A DNA stretch of 64,000 nucleotides. Source: Valencia hispanica. Its lineage: Eukaryota; Chordata; Actinopteri; Cyprinodontiformes; Valenciidae. Both the position numbers and the translations under genes were made by a program. Positions 44,991 through 57,062 of the stretch are shown here, piece after piece (position 1 is the stretch's first letter; the number at the start of each line of letters is the position of its first letter). The stretch spans positions 16,001,540-16,065,539 of the forward strand of contig OY747716.1 of NCBI GenBank assembly GCA_963556495.2. The letters run 5' to 3'. Below the pieces are notes generated by a model. It had not been told where the DNA came from and did no database searches. It saw only the letters and a program-made list of their open reading frames with translations.

Positions 44991-46799
44991 ACAACACAAA
45001 CGCCTCATTTAAACAGAGCGAGGAACAGATGTGGTCCGGTTTCCATACGGACCTCCATTCACACCAACAGCAATTCTTATGCGGAATGTCTCCGGAAAGC
45101 ACAGAGCAAAAGCAATGAATGTTTAGCAATAGTTTTCAAAACATTGACAGAATTTGACATGTTTAAAGATATACTTGTAAAATAACATGAACTCTCTTAC
45201 ACTGTGAACTGATATTCCTGTCATCAAAAATAAAAGAAATTTGAAAAAAGAATGCAACACGGGTTTAATTTCTAAATATACTGGATGCACCTTGCTAGCC
45301 TATGTCTCACTTGCTGTCTGGCTCATGTAACTTCTTTAACTTCATGGAAATCTGCATGTGGCGTCCAGAAAAAATAGACTTCATGCGGAAGATTTCTGAA
45401 ACTCCGTGACAGCAGCCAGTGAGAATGTTCTGTTTGGACTCATTGTTTTTTTTTTGTCTTTGTGTAAGCCGTACGGAGTCCTGACCGCATCCGTTCTGCA
45501 CTCTGTGTGAATGAACCATGACAGATGAAGGATTTGTAAGCTCCGTAAGAATAAAAAGACTGGCTTCCCTGTCAGTTGATTTAAGACTGATAAAAACAAA
45601 ACAAATGGCGATTCTTAGCTTTGACAGAAAGCGAGCTAAAATCTTAAGTCTTAGTGAACCCATATTCAGTGTTGTCTTATCTTATGAGGTAGATATGTTC
45701 TCACGTCCCTATGACCACTTTTTATTCTATCGAGGCAGGCAGAAGGAACTGAAATGTGCTCAAATAAGTGAGTTTAAAACACTTTTAATCCCTAAAGATC
45801 AATCAACGGCCCTAAACATCTGAAAAAAGGTGAAGCTGACAACCCAATGAAGCTTTTCATCTGACACTACAATTATTTCAGAATAAACTTTAGCCTAGCA
45901 TTGCTTTAGTAATGCCCAGGACCAATTCTTTTGAAATTTAAAGTAAAAGATGTCAACTTAATTCCTCCTGCTGGTTCAACATAGATATTTTGGCATGTTT
46001 TATTGCAACACCAAAGACGACGTAGATGCAGATTTTGAAAAACAAACAAAAAAAACTCCTTAGAAATACATATCAGGAGTTGTGTAGCTGGAGTCTTTTA
46101 AAAAAGGGTCAAATGAAAACGATCTGATCTGCTCAACCCAAAGTTCAAAAAAAAAATTACCGAAAGGCCATTAGAGTTGTAAAATACTATGTTGAACGAG
46201 AGTATTGATGCAATATTTGTGATCCTGAAGGGTAACTAAGGACAAAGACAGTAGAAGGGGAGGTTAAGGGGTTCTGGCGGGGTGGAGGGTGGATGACTTT
46301 GTAACCAGTGACCCAAAGCGAGTCCAACGTCACTACCTGAATTCCTGAGTGTCTCCAGCCGTTGGATAGCCTCCCCAGGACACAAACAGCATGGCCCACT
46401 TCCCATTTAGCTAGTCTGTTGCAAAACCTGATTTTTTTTTTGGTGGTGAAATATAAACTGACTCGCGCGGAGCAAAGCAATCACACACACTCAAGATGTG
46501 TTTGGAGCCACATAGCTTGAGCTTTAGGCAACTGATTCACAAAGAGCTTTTAAAAGGGGCAATTTACACCATTGGCTTGTCTGTCATTAAATGTGTCTGA
46601 ATGGGGTGTGAGCCTTTATAATTTACTGTGTTTTGTGGTTACAGAAAATAAAGAAAACAATTATTTGAATAAAGCCGACATTTCCTTCATGTGGTTTTGC
46701 CTTTGAAAGTCCGTGTAAACTAGAGATATGTCTACGCTTACATTGAGCAGAACACACAAAACCTCAAGTGTTTAGAAAAACAGTGGAAGCTCGAAATAT
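44991..46799. other. Unassigned stretch
   Basis: No element recognised. ORFs 45307-45663 (minus) and 45518-45823 (plus) overlap and have no domain. 46190-46490 is moderately GC-rich. Confidence 0.4.
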
Positions 46800-47080
46800 G
46801 GTCATGAAATACAGTTTCTGAAAAAGTATTCATACCGGTGGAACCCTGCCACATTTTGTCAAGATATAGCCCTAGATTTCAGTGTATTTTTTTAAGGACG
46901 ACATGTGATGGACCAACTCAAATTACTTGTGTGGAAATTAAATTTTTTTAAATCCAGTAATAATGTGAAAAGTATAATGCACATTTGTATTCATTAACAA
47001 TGAGTCAAAAATTGTAGAACCACCTTCTACTGCATTTATGCTAGCAGCAGTTTGAGTTATGTCTCCATCAGTTACCAGAG
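46800..47080 (-). mobile_element. Tc1 fragment, family B, minus orientation
   Basis: Terminus CTGAAAAAGTATTCATACC (46816), CCACATTTTGTCAAGATATAG (46849), then GTGATGGACCAACTCAAA (46906), TGCACATTTGTATTCATTA (46979) and GTAGAACCACCTTCTACTGCA (47014), the reverse complement of the transposase C-terminal end. It breaks off at about 47080. Confidence 0.75.
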
Positions 47081-47129
47081 GTGGGTAGTAACTAGTTACA
47101 TTAACTTAGTTACATTTACTTGAGTAGTT

Positions 47130-48075
47130 TTAGAAGAAGACACTTCCGGTAGTTTTCATGCACACACCCTCATCATGGAAAACACACGAAGAAATGCAGC
47201 TTTTAAGTTAAAGGTAATTAAGCTGGCCGTCAAAGAAGAAAAAAGAGCTACTGCATGTTAGCTTGACATCAATGAATCAATGGTGAGACGTTGGAGGAAG
47301 CAGCGGGAAGAACTGAGTCAGTGTAAAAAGACGACAAAAGCTTTCAGAGGACACAAACACACTGAGGAAGACGACTTCAGTGGCTTTAGTGAGGAAGATA
47401 GCGACCAAGATTTTTCTGGTAGGCTAAAGTAGGTTTTATTCTCTAACCAGGCATGTTATTGTTGATGTCGTGTTGGTGCCGTAATGACGATTTTCAGGCA
47501 GAATTTGAAAAAAAATAACTACGTCTTAAATTAAAACTAGAAAAGAACTCAGTCTTCTGCCAGGGCCACTCATTCTCTAATTATCTCAATATCTAATTCT
47601 AACTTTCAGTACATTTCCAATAAAATCTGTCTTAATGAGACGTATGGCTGCGCTCTTCCAGCGGAGAGCGGAGATTCGGGGCTTCTACGTGAGGGCAGCC
47701 GCCTGTGAGCTTTCTGACGTGGGAGAGGAGTGGAGGTTATCAACCCCAAAATGTAATCACTTGTCCCTGGTCCTATTGCAGACATTTCCTGAATATTTAA
47801 TCGAAATCCGTCCAAAACCTTTTGAGTTATATTGCTAACAGACAGACAAACAAACAGGCAGAAAGACGGGCCTGAAAACATTACGTCCTTGCGGAGGTGA
47901 TAAAAAAAAAAATCTCCTGTGTACGATCTTTCTTTGTAACTACTGTATCTCATGTTACAACATGAAAACATACGGCTTATATTCAGGTGCGCCCTATATG
48001 TGTACAAAATGTATCTTGTAAAATTTAGCTGGTGCGCCTTAGGTCCAGGTGCGCTCGATTGTCTGAAAATTACCA
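47130..48075 (+). mobile_element. Pogo-like transposon relic
   Basis: Near 47174-47345 the plus strand encodes a broken pogo-type N-terminus: MENTRRNAAFKLKVIKLAV, an in-frame stop, then LDINESMVRRWRKQREEL, the helix-turn-helix DNA-binding motif, and CKKTTKAFRGHKH. An acidic exon end follows, with GT after TTTTTCTG (47420). The right terminus near 47970-48075 (GGCTTATATTCAGGTGCGCC, GTCTGAAAATTACCATAC) is typical of this family's ends. The DDE domain is missing. An RTE-like tail (47610-47905) sits inside. It is homologous to the fragment at 27378-27755. Confidence 0.72.
47610..47905 (+). mobile_element. RTE-like LINE 3' tail
   Basis: GACATTTCCTGAATATTTAATC, AAATCCGTCCAAAACCTTTTGAG, TTGCTAACAGACAGACAAAC and CTTGCGGAGGTGATA in this order are typical of an abundant fish LINE/SINE 3' tail (RTE-like). 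Read on the minus strand it gives EMSAIGPGTSD inside a longer ORF (47606-48076); the copy at 60200-60410 gives EMSAMGPGTSD on the plus strand. This shared string reflects repeat homology, not a gene. Confidence 0.65.
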
Positions 48076-48105
48076 TACTTTTACTGGAAGCACTTTATCA
48101 TGTTC

Positions 48106-48107
<2 letters not shown>

Positions 48108-48161
<54 letters not shown>
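48108..48161. repeat. (AC)n microsatellite
   Basis: 27 uninterrupted AC units, ending CTAAG. Confidence 0.97.
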
Positions 48162-48164
<3 letters not shown>

Positions 48165-50007
48165 GAGGAGCAAAAACAAAACTGGAAAGGAGTGATATGT
48201 CCTGGAGCTGGGGGGGGGCAAATGTTGGTGACATGGTGTGATATGCGGGCCAAAAAAAGGCATGTGATTGGGGATGAGGGCTCTGGTCGTGCCCTGTTGT
48301 CTGGGTGGGGCTTAAAGCTCAGGGAGAGATAAAGGCCTGACTGACAGTAAGGACAAGCCTAGTGTTGGAGGGGGTCATGGGTCAGGCCTCTGCTAAACCC
48401 CTCCTGATTTATGGCTCCTCGGACCACTGGGTCAGGAACTCTGCATTGTTATGGAATGTGATCATTTCCATAAGACTGCCAATGTACGTCCATGCACGAG
48501 GGAATAATAATAAAAAAAACTCTCTGAGCAGCTACAGAGCTTGTATAATCCTTGGGAGATCGGGATGGCTGTGAGGGAAAGAGGTTCGAGGCAGAGACTG
48601 CTGTGTCTGGAAATAGCAGCGAGGAGGCTCGCTCTGCTGTTTGCCTTCCCAAGTTTGATTTGACATCCTAATTGCCACATGGAGGAACAAAATACTCTGA
48701 GGTTCCCCAAAGTGAAAGCTGATGTTGAACCAAGCAGGCTATGTTTAGCGGCATGGGCTATCTGCAGAGGGCCTACATTTACTGTCGCTCACTCTTCCTT
48801 TCGCTGCCTCTGTTTCTGTATGTTTTTTTCTTCTTCTTCTTTTTCCTCCTCCTCCTCCTCCTCCCGTGTCTCTTCCTGAAGAAAGAAGATATGGAGACAG
48901 AAACGGAGAGAGAGAGAGAGGGAGATTGACTGGAGGGATGCTGGCACCAGAGAAAAAGTAGGTAGAAAGAGAGTTAAAGATAGAGAGAGAAAAAGGACGA
49001 GCAACAGAGACAAATTGGAAGATCACTGCTTTTTATGCACCCCTCCAGTGAAACTCCCCATCCCGGCCGAGCGCACAAGCACACACACGCAGACGCACAC
49101 AACTCTACTCGCCTTCATTCCTCTATCCTTCCTCTACTCCTCATCTACCCCCACCCCCTCTGCTTTTTCTCTCTATACACCCTCAAGCGGCAGTAGCATG
49201 CAGCCCAGGCAGGTAGCTGACAGGGAAAGTGAAGCCTGGCTGACTGAAATAATTACACGTGGCTGTCTGTGTGGAACACGACGGGCTCTACTTTCAATTA
49301 AGCCTACAGAATGCATTCTCATCACCCGCCGAGAGCTCCGGGCCTCGCCCACCAGCCCCGCCGGTCTTTCGTCCACCAGCAAGGCACGGAGCTGAAGTTG
49401 GAGAGCGCAGTGCTGCTGCATCGACAGCGACTTCAATGCAGCCTCCCTCAAATTCTGAGAATAAATGAGTGGCAAAACTGTGCAGCAGGAAGCTTTCCGC
49501 ACTAATAAAAAATGGTGAAGGGAGGGGGGATCAAAGTGAATGAGGATCTACAGCAGAGTAGCAACCGAAAAAAAAAAATCCAGATAATTAACCTGTGAGG
49601 GAGACTGTACCCTGCAACCCTCCTCAGCATGGCCACAGAGACGGAGCTATCAAAGGGTGACATTCCTGTGATGCTGATGAGGGCTAACAACAGAAGCTAA
49701 ACGTTGGGACAGAAGGTGGTGCCCGCTAATAGTTACCAAACCCACACCTTGTTTGCACAGTTATAATGGAGAATCACTGTGCTGTGACAAAGCAAACGTT
49801 GGAAGATTAATTTGAGTATAATGTAGAGATTAAATTCAGTTTTCAATCATGCAATCCTTATCCTAAGGACTGTAGCCACAGATTGTAGCTGCTGCTGTGC
49901 ATGGATACTGTTAAGCCTGCCTCTGAAGTTACAAAGTTGTGAGAATTTACAGAGTTACAAAGAATTACTAGCAGTACACTAACTTTTATTTACAGTCGCC
50001 TAATTAT
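48162..50007. other. Unassigned, mostly single-copy-looking DNA
   Basis: No element recognised. A pyrimidine-rich stretch with (TCC)n lies at 48829-48864, and a GA run at 48905-48921. 49180-49460 is GC-rich with ATTA and CACGTG-like words (AATAATTACACGTGG at 49248) and looks like unique non-coding DNA. ORFs here (49015-49395, 49173-49502) overlap antisense. Confidence 0.4.
48845..48864. repeat. (CCT)n microsatellite
   Basis: Six CCT units within a longer pyrimidine tract. Confidence 0.85.
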
Positions 50008-51626
50008 CAGGGCCGGATTATGAGATGAAAGGTTCCTGAGCACAAATTGTTGAAGATTTTTAAAGTAGCCATAAGTCCACATTAGCTACTGTTTGGAGCA
50101 GCATATTTCATGAGAAAAACACAAAATCAATATATATTATTTTCAAGACAATCATTATCTTTTTCAAAAACAATCATAAATAATTTTTGCATGTCACAGT
50201 GTTGAAAGGCTGAGCTTGACAATGTCAGTTTGATGATAAAAACAATAAAATATAGGTCAGAATGTATGCTGACACTTAACTCCCTTTATATGAGCAGGAA
50301 AAGACTTGAGTGATGTCACTTCATGGGTGCTAAGAAAGTTTAATTGAACAATGATTTCTAAAAAGGGGGAGATTGGTATGTAATGGGGTTGAACAAAACA
50401 GGGGGACATGATTAAGTTGTGCTATTTTATACTGTACGTAATTAATTAATTTTTCTCATTTTTTTAAATTTAGGCTAAATAAGACAGGCAAATGATTATA
50501 TTACCAGAAAAAACGTCTCCCATATACATTTTTGTATTTCATTCAATGAAAAGTAAACTTTGGTAACTGGGACAAGCTTATTTGGCTGTCCTCTCCTCAT
50601 TAGAATCCCATTAAACTTTTAAAAAACATCCTTTTAAAAATCCGCTTGTGTGTCATTACGCAAAGGAACATAGATCCTTCTTTATCTTGTTTTAACATGT
50701 ATTTTAAGATTTACTTGAAATGAAAATCTTTGTGTTAAACCTGTGGGCCACAAAGTGCACCAAATTCAGAGAGTCACCCATAGCTACAACCCGCCTGAGC
50801 ACCTCCCACTAGAACAGCTCCTTTACCTCCAGCTGTTGCTCTGGTTCAGCTTTCAGTCGCCCTACCAGTGGCTGATGCAATGATCTGAGCTTTTCCTTAA
50901 TGGTCACACACACGTTCGGGATGTTTCCAGTCAGAGAAACCAGTAATGAAACTGGTTTTTATTCGTTCCAGATAACATGCAGGAACAACAAAAGATGTTT
51001 GGTGAACATGTGGTCCACTCTGGGGAGACTCTTTCTCCACTTGGGAAGTGACACCACACCAGATCATTAGTAAGAGCACACTTTGCCCCCCGATCCCCGA
51101 TCACGGGATGAAGCTGGATATCTGGGTGCCCGATTGTGAAAAACAGCAGCTCCACGATCGATAATAACAGCGCAAATACTTTTGTCCACTGTCCCCTACA
51201 ATGCTGCGTCCCACACCGGATAGTCCCCGCCTGAACTGCCGCTGCCACAGCTAGCCTCAGGTTGTGTTGTACAGCGAACAGCAGCCTCCTCCGAACAGGT
51301 TAATTAGCACGCTATCATCCACGATGTCTTCTTCCTGATTTTCCTCAAGAAGCTTTACAAAGAACATGTTAATAAATGGCAGATTTCTTAATAAACACAT
51401 CTACTTCTCATCTTTCTCTCTTTCGTTTATAAAAAAAAAAAGTTCAGTAAAGCGTTACTTGATGGGGTAGGGGCAGGGCATGTTGTGCTATGTCTGCCAG
51501 CAACGATCTCTGCCAAATTAGACATTTGAAAATTCCCCCCACCCCCACCCCCCCCACAAAAAAAAAAACAGCTCACGTGGGCCCCTGGGCCTGTGCACAT
51601 AATGCCCATTAGATAATGTGGCCTCT
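50008..51626. mobile_element. Possible hAT-like element
   Basis: The left end CAGGGCCGGATTAT and the reverse complement of the right end (AGAGGCCACATTAT, then GGGCATTATGTGCACAGGCC) resemble a fish hAT type with CAGGGCCGG..GTGCCCAGGGCCC ends. No 8-bp duplication is visible and the interior is unassigned. Includes a C/A-rich low-complexity stretch at 51535-51570. Confidence 0.4.
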
Positions 51627-53575
51627 TAAAACATTTGGTACAATATCATCTTCATAGGTTAGATTCACAAATTAGTGCATAATTGTGAAGTGAGAGAAAA
51701 ATCATATGCTGTTCTCAAAATTTCTGTGGCTTTCTTTTGTATTCAGCGGCTCCGCAGCCCACATCCACACGGGAACGTTTTTTTCTAAAGCAGGTTGCCG
51801 GTTTCAAAGCCCACACTGGAACATTTCAAGAAATGTTTTCATCCACACAGATGAAACACAGAAAACGAAATCAAAATGTTATTTGTACTCCACCAGACCT
51901 GTTGGTGGCGCTAAACACGGAGTATGGGACATGCGCATAAAACCTCCACACGAGCTTAGCGGAAAACATAGCGACAAAACAAGAACAACAAAATGTGAGT
52001 GGAGTCCTTTGTGTGGAGTGGTGACGAAGTCGAGCATCTTCTCCGTGTCAGGTTGGATTATAAATTAATAAACTACAAAACATCAAACATGTAATTCACT
52101 ATTGTTGTTGTGAAGTATGATGCCTTTAGGGTTATAGGTCATATTAGAGGTTGGGCTAATGCGTCTTAGTTCTCAGAAAATGTCCACTGTCCACAATAAT
52201 ACTTGAGGGTGACATTTTCACTCTGGAACCCGTTTGAAAAATAAATATATAGAAATTTGGGGTACCCTAAAACACTGTTTCCGTGTAGACGGGGCCTGAA
52301 TCATTACCAGGCCTGTGAAGATCTTGATGGCAACACAAGGAGGTAATCCAACCATTCATTCAGGGAGACATCTTCCTGTCAGTTGTAATGCTGTGTTGAA
52401 AGTGCTCTATAAATAAATTGGTATGATATATCTAAAACATGCAGGACACTGGCTCCTGAGGACTGGAGTGGGCCACCCTTTATGTACGGCATTCTGTAGT
52501 CGGGCTAGGTGTGTCTTTCACCAAGATCTCAAGTCTGTTTCAGTCCCCCCTTTATCTCCCATCATCTGTCATCAACTTCCCTGTCCCTGTTGGAAGAAAA
52601 GCATCTCCACAGCATGAGGCTGCCACCACCGTGTTTTAAAAATTGGTTGAAAAAAAAAATTTGTGACATACTTTTCGGCTTTTTATTCATAAAATATAGA
52701 GTTCATTCAATCATTTGATTCAGCTGTGTTGGAGCAGGGATGCATCTAAAACATGCAGGACGGTAGATTTCGAGAACCAGGGTTGGAGACCACTGGTCTA
52801 TCACGACAATGAGGATGGCGTTTTCTAGGTGCAGAGTTCTGCAACACAACATTTGGCATTAATGGCAAAAAAAAAAAAAAAAATGTTTTCAACTGACAAA
52901 GCACTTTCTACTGCATGTTTGATGTATCCCCAGACAGAGCCCTCCACAGAACAACTGTTAGTACTAAATACTGATATTAGTTCTTAAGGCAACTAGTTGC
53001 ACTGGATTTTATGAATGGATAACAAATTTGGAAGACAAATGTTAAGACTATGTATTTTTTTTCACTGAGCTTTATAATAACAGACTACCTTGTGTGGGTC
53101 TGTCACATAGGAATCCAGAAAAACAACAATAAAGAGAAAAAAATTGTAAAACACTGTTAATTGAAAATGACCAGCAAATGCTTTTAAACCGCTGGTTCTC
53201 TTTATGAGGGCTATAGAATGATGTCTGGGCTTAAAGTAGCAGTCGGACCTCAGACAAGGGCAAAAATGTAAAGAGGAATGCAAACCAAAAACAGCATCGT
53301 TTGTTGTATCAGTGTGTAAAGAGGCGGGCTCACCTCCGCTGTACCACTTGGGACTGAGACTGGGGTGTATAGATTGAGCACCAAGGTCAAGGAGGTGTGA
53401 ATTATTGGCACGGATAATCAGTAGGTTTTACTCAGGCAGCCCTTCACAAGCTCTTTCCCTTTGCTGTGTAACCCCCAGCAGCCCCTGGCGTACTCCGATC
53501 TCCCACGGCATCAGGGGTAAATGTGTGTTCAACACGTCTCTGCTGTCCTCTGCTTGTTCAAATGGTGTGAAGGTG
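51627..53575. other. Mostly unassigned, two small repeat pieces
   Basis: An ORF at 51706-52068 has no domain. Fragments AAACATGCAGGACACTGGCT (52436) and TGTGTTGGAGCAGGGATGCA (52725) belong to the dispersed repeat also at 16320-16490. 53085-53170 vaguely resembles a family B inverted repeat. Confidence 0.4.
52725..52800 (+). repeat. Dispersed repeat, partner of 16320-16490
   Basis: GATTCAGCTGTGTTGGAGCA and GGATGCATCTAAAACATGCA match the reverse complement of 16360-16430. A second partial piece lies at 52430-52490. Confidence 0.55.
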
Positions 53576-53725
53576 TACAGTGGTGTGAAAAAAAAATCTT
53601 AAGTAAAAACTGCATTTTGTGTTTACTTGTGTTGTCTTTGACACATATTTACCTTTCTTTGATCTGAAACACTGAAGTGGGATAAATATCCCAAAAAAAA
53701 CCACACAAAAAATAAATTTTTTCAG

Positions 53726-53770
53726 TTCAATTCAATTCAATTCAATTCAATTCAATTCAATTCAATTCAA
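53726..53770. repeat. (TTCAA)n, L2 3' tail
   Basis: Nine TTCAA units, which read (TTGAA)n on the coding strand of the L2. This is the expected 3' end of fish L2 elements. Confidence 0.92.
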
Positions 53771-54487
53771 ATCAATTTTTTTTCAATTCAATTTATTTAT
53801 ATAGCGCCAATTCACAACAGATGTCATCTCAAGGCACTTAACAAGAAGTCATTTCAATACATTTATACAAACATTCCAATCAGTTCAAAAGTTTCCTATT
53901 TAAGGAATCCCAGCAGATTGCGTCAGTCATTGGCGTGAGGTTGGGCCCTGTTGATGCAGACTTTCCAACCACAGCAATCCTTCAGCAATCCCTCATACTG
54001 AGCAAGCATGTAGCAACGGTGGAGAGGAAAAACTCCCCTTTAACAGGAAGAAACCTCCAACAGAACAAGGCTCAGTAGGAGCGGCCATCTGCCACGACCG
54101 TCTGGGGGTTTGAGAAGACAGAGCAGAGACACAGAAGGAACAGAAGATCTGATGTAAGAGAACTTTCTATGTTACAGAAAGTAAAAAGTTTATTACAGGA
54201 CACAGTGGATGTTCAGTTACAGGGGGGATCATCCCAGTCGATGCCCCCCGTCCAACAGGGCATTGCAGCCAAGCAGGATACCAGACCAGGTATATCTTCT
54301 ATGGAGAGAAAAACACTGAGAGAAAACAAAGTTAACAGTCGAAATAACAGAATGTACTGTAATACAACTGGAGAGTAGTAGGAGAAAAGGAAGTAGCAGA
54401 GTGAAGAAAATTGGTAAGTCTGTCCTCCAGCAGTCTAAGCCTATAGCAGCATAACTACAGAGATAGCTCAGGATGACCTAAGCCACT

Positions 54488-56954
54488 CTAACTATAAGCT
54501 TTATCAAAAAGGAAAGTTTTAAGCCTGGCCTTGAAAGTAAACAGAGTGTCTGCCTCACGGACTAAAGCTGGGAGCTGGTTCCACAGGAGAGGAGCCTGAT
54601 AACTAAAAGATCTGCCTCCCATTCTACTTTTAGAATTCCTAGGAATTACAAGTAAACCTGCAGTCTGAGAGCGAAGGGCTCTGTTAGGAACATAAGGAAC
54701 AATTAGATCTCTGATGTATGATGGAGCTTGATTATTAAGGGCTTTGTATGTAAGAAGAAGGATCTTAAATTCTATTCTGGATTTAACAGGGAGCCAATGA
54801 AGGGAAGCTAAAACAGGAGAAATGTGATCTCTCTTTTTAATATTCATCAGAACTCTTGCTGCCGCATTTTGGATCAACTGAAGGCTTTTAATGGCATTTT
54901 GTAGACTACCTGATAGTAAAGAATTACAGTAGTCCAGCCTTGAGGTAACAAATGCATGGACTTGTTTCTCAGCATTACTCCTGGACAGGATGTTTCTAAT
55001 TTTAGCAATATTCCGGAGGTGAAAGAAAGAAATCCTAGAAACCTGTTTAATATGGGATTTAAATGTCAAGTCTCGGTCAAAAATAACGCCGAGGTTCTTT
55101 ACGTTATTACTGGGGGCCAATTTAATGCCATCCAGATGAAGGGATTGACTAATCAGTTTCTGTTTAAGAACTTCTGGTCCAAAGACAGCAACTTCTGTTT
55201 TGTCAGAATTTAAAAGCTAAAAGTTTAGGGTCATCCATGTTTTTATGTCTTCCAGACATGCCTGTAATCTACCTAACTGACTGGGTTCATCAGGATTTAT
55301 GGATAAATATAGTTGTGTATCATCGGCATAGCTGTGGAAATTTATCCCATGCTGTCTAATGATTCTACCAATTGGGAGCATATATATGGTGAACAGAATT
55401 GGTCCAAGCACAGAACCCTGTGGAACTCCACAAGTAACCCTTGAGAGTGAAGAAGATTTATCATTTAGATGAACAAATTGGAATCTATCAGACAAATATG
55501 ATTTAAACCAGCCTAGTGCTGTTCCTTTGATCCCTGCAACATGTTCAAGCCTTTCTAAGAGAATATTATGATCAACTGTGTCAAAAGCAGCACTGAGATC
55601 TAACAAAACCAGAACAGACACAAGTCCATTATCTGAGGCCATGAGAATATCATTAGTAACCTTCACCAGTGCTGTTTCAGTGCTATGATGAGCTCTAAAA
55701 CCTGACTGAAACTCTTCAAACAGCTCGTTATTGTTTAAATGCTCACAGACTTGATTAGCAGCAATTTTCTCAAGGATTTTGGCTAAGAAAGGAAGGTTAG
55801 ATATAGGTCTGTAATTCACTAAGTCATCTTGATCAAGGGAAGGTTTCTTGAGTAAAGGTTTAATTACAGCTATTTTAAATTCTTGTGGTACGTATCCGTT
55901 TACTAAGGATAGATTCATCATATCCAAAATGGGGCCAGGAACCAAATGGGACACTTATTTAAATAATTTGGTTGGGATTGGGTCCAACATACAAGTTGAA
56001 GGTTTAGATGAGGCTAATATTTTTGATAATTCCGAAAGCTCGACTGAATCAAAACAGCCTAAGCACAACTGAGGTTCTACAGTTCTTTCCGATGCTGCCT
56101 CATTTACTGAGGAAGAAGTAATCATGTTTGGGAGGATGCCAATGATTTTATTTTTAATAGAATTAATTTTATTTATGAAGAATCCCATAAAATCATCACT
56201 GCTAAGAGCTGGGGGAATAGTTGGCTCAACAGAGCTATGACTCTGGCTAAGTTTGGCAACTGTACTAAAAAGAAACCTAGGATTGTTTTTATTCGCCTCT
56301 ATTAATGATGAAAAATATGCTGTTCTAGCTTGTCGAAGGGTCTTTTTATACAGCAGTAGACTGTTATTCCAGGTTAAATAGGAATCCTCTAGATGTGTAG
56401 AGCACCATTTTCTCTCCAACTTCCTAGTATTCTGCTTTAAAGTACGCAACTCTGCGTTGAACCAAGGAGTCAGCCTTTCTATGGCAAGCCACTTTCTTTT
56501 TTAGGGGGGCTACACTATCTAATGCCAAACGCAATGAGGACGTAATGCTGTGAACCAGATCATCAATTTCTGAAGGGTTAGAGATGGAATTGCTGCCATC
56601 CACTGTGTTACCCTGAGACACTAAGGAAAGTAAGAATGGAACAGATTCTTTAAAAATTGTTACAGCATTGTCTGATAAAGCTCTACTATAATGAAATTTT
56701 CTTTCAGATTTAAGATGGTCAGTTAAAGTAAATTCAAAAGTTATTAAGAAGTGGTCAGACAGGACCGGGTTATGTGGGTGGACTGTTATTTCCTCACACT
56801 CAATACCGTATGTCAGTACAAGGTCCAAAGTGTGTTTGCCCGAGTGGGTCGATCCCTGTACTTTTTGAGTAAAGCCAATTGAGTCTAAAATACCACTAAA
56901 GGCTGCATTTAGGCTATCACTTTCAGTATCCACATGAATATTAAAGTCCCCCAC
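54488..56954 (-). pseudogene. L2 LINE ORF2: endonuclease C-terminus and reverse transcriptase
   Basis: The first reading frame (56954-56424) starts in the AP endonuclease at GDFNIHVD and includes SDHFLITFE, the C-terminal Asp-His pair. A frame change near 56500 leads to TPWFNAELRTLK and the linker. A TAA at 55955-55957 is followed in the same frame by the reverse transcriptase: YRPISNLPFLAKILEK, GFRAHHSTETAL, VLLDLSAAFDTVDH (first Asp), CGVPQGSVLGPILF and SYADDTQLY (the Y-A-D-D catalytic pair). A TAG at 55217-55219 precedes the C-terminal part, with NLGVIFDRDLTF, RLDYCNSLL, LHWLPVKSRI and LLWNQLP. The N-terminal half of the endonuclease is missing. It would have nicked target DNA and copied its RNA at the site. 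Confidence 0.92.
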
Positions 56955-57062
56955 TATAATAACCCTATCAGTATTTAATACTAAATCAGATAAAAAATGT
57001 GAGATAAAAAATGTGAGATTAAGAAATCAGGAAGGAGCAAACACTTTTTCACACCATTACAG

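Larger units (their letters stand above)
53726..57010 (-). mobile_element. 5'-truncated L2-clade LINE (about 3.3 kb)
   Basis: Runs from a truncated endonuclease (near 57000) through reverse transcriptase to a 3' UTR (about 54480-53771) and a (TTGAA)n tail. The 3' UTR contains GGCGCTATATAAATAAATTG and CACTTAACAAGAAG-type words (as complements) shared with 18889-19082 and 59326-59890. A 14-bp tandem repeat, AGATAAAAAATGTG, lies at the 5' junction (56988-57015). One frameshift and two in-frame stops break the ORF. It is the best-preserved LINE here. Confidence 0.92.
53576..57062. mobile_element. Small DNA transposon split by an L2 LINE
   Basis: The left arm starts TACAGTGGTGTGAAAAA (53576). The right arm ends TTTTTCACACCATTACA (57044-57060). 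The left block also holds AAAAACTGCATTTTGTGTTT (53609) and TTGTGTTGTCTTTGACACAT, and the right block TAAGAAATCAGGAAGGAGCA: sub-terminal sequence of a fish Tc1-type element. Without the L2 the two blocks total only about 200 bp, so this was a short internally deleted copy before the LINE arrived. Confidence 0.68.

Noticed and set aside
48745..49026. Ser/Leu/Phe-rich minus ORFs
   Set aside because: Translation of pyrimidine/purine tracts and microsatellite.
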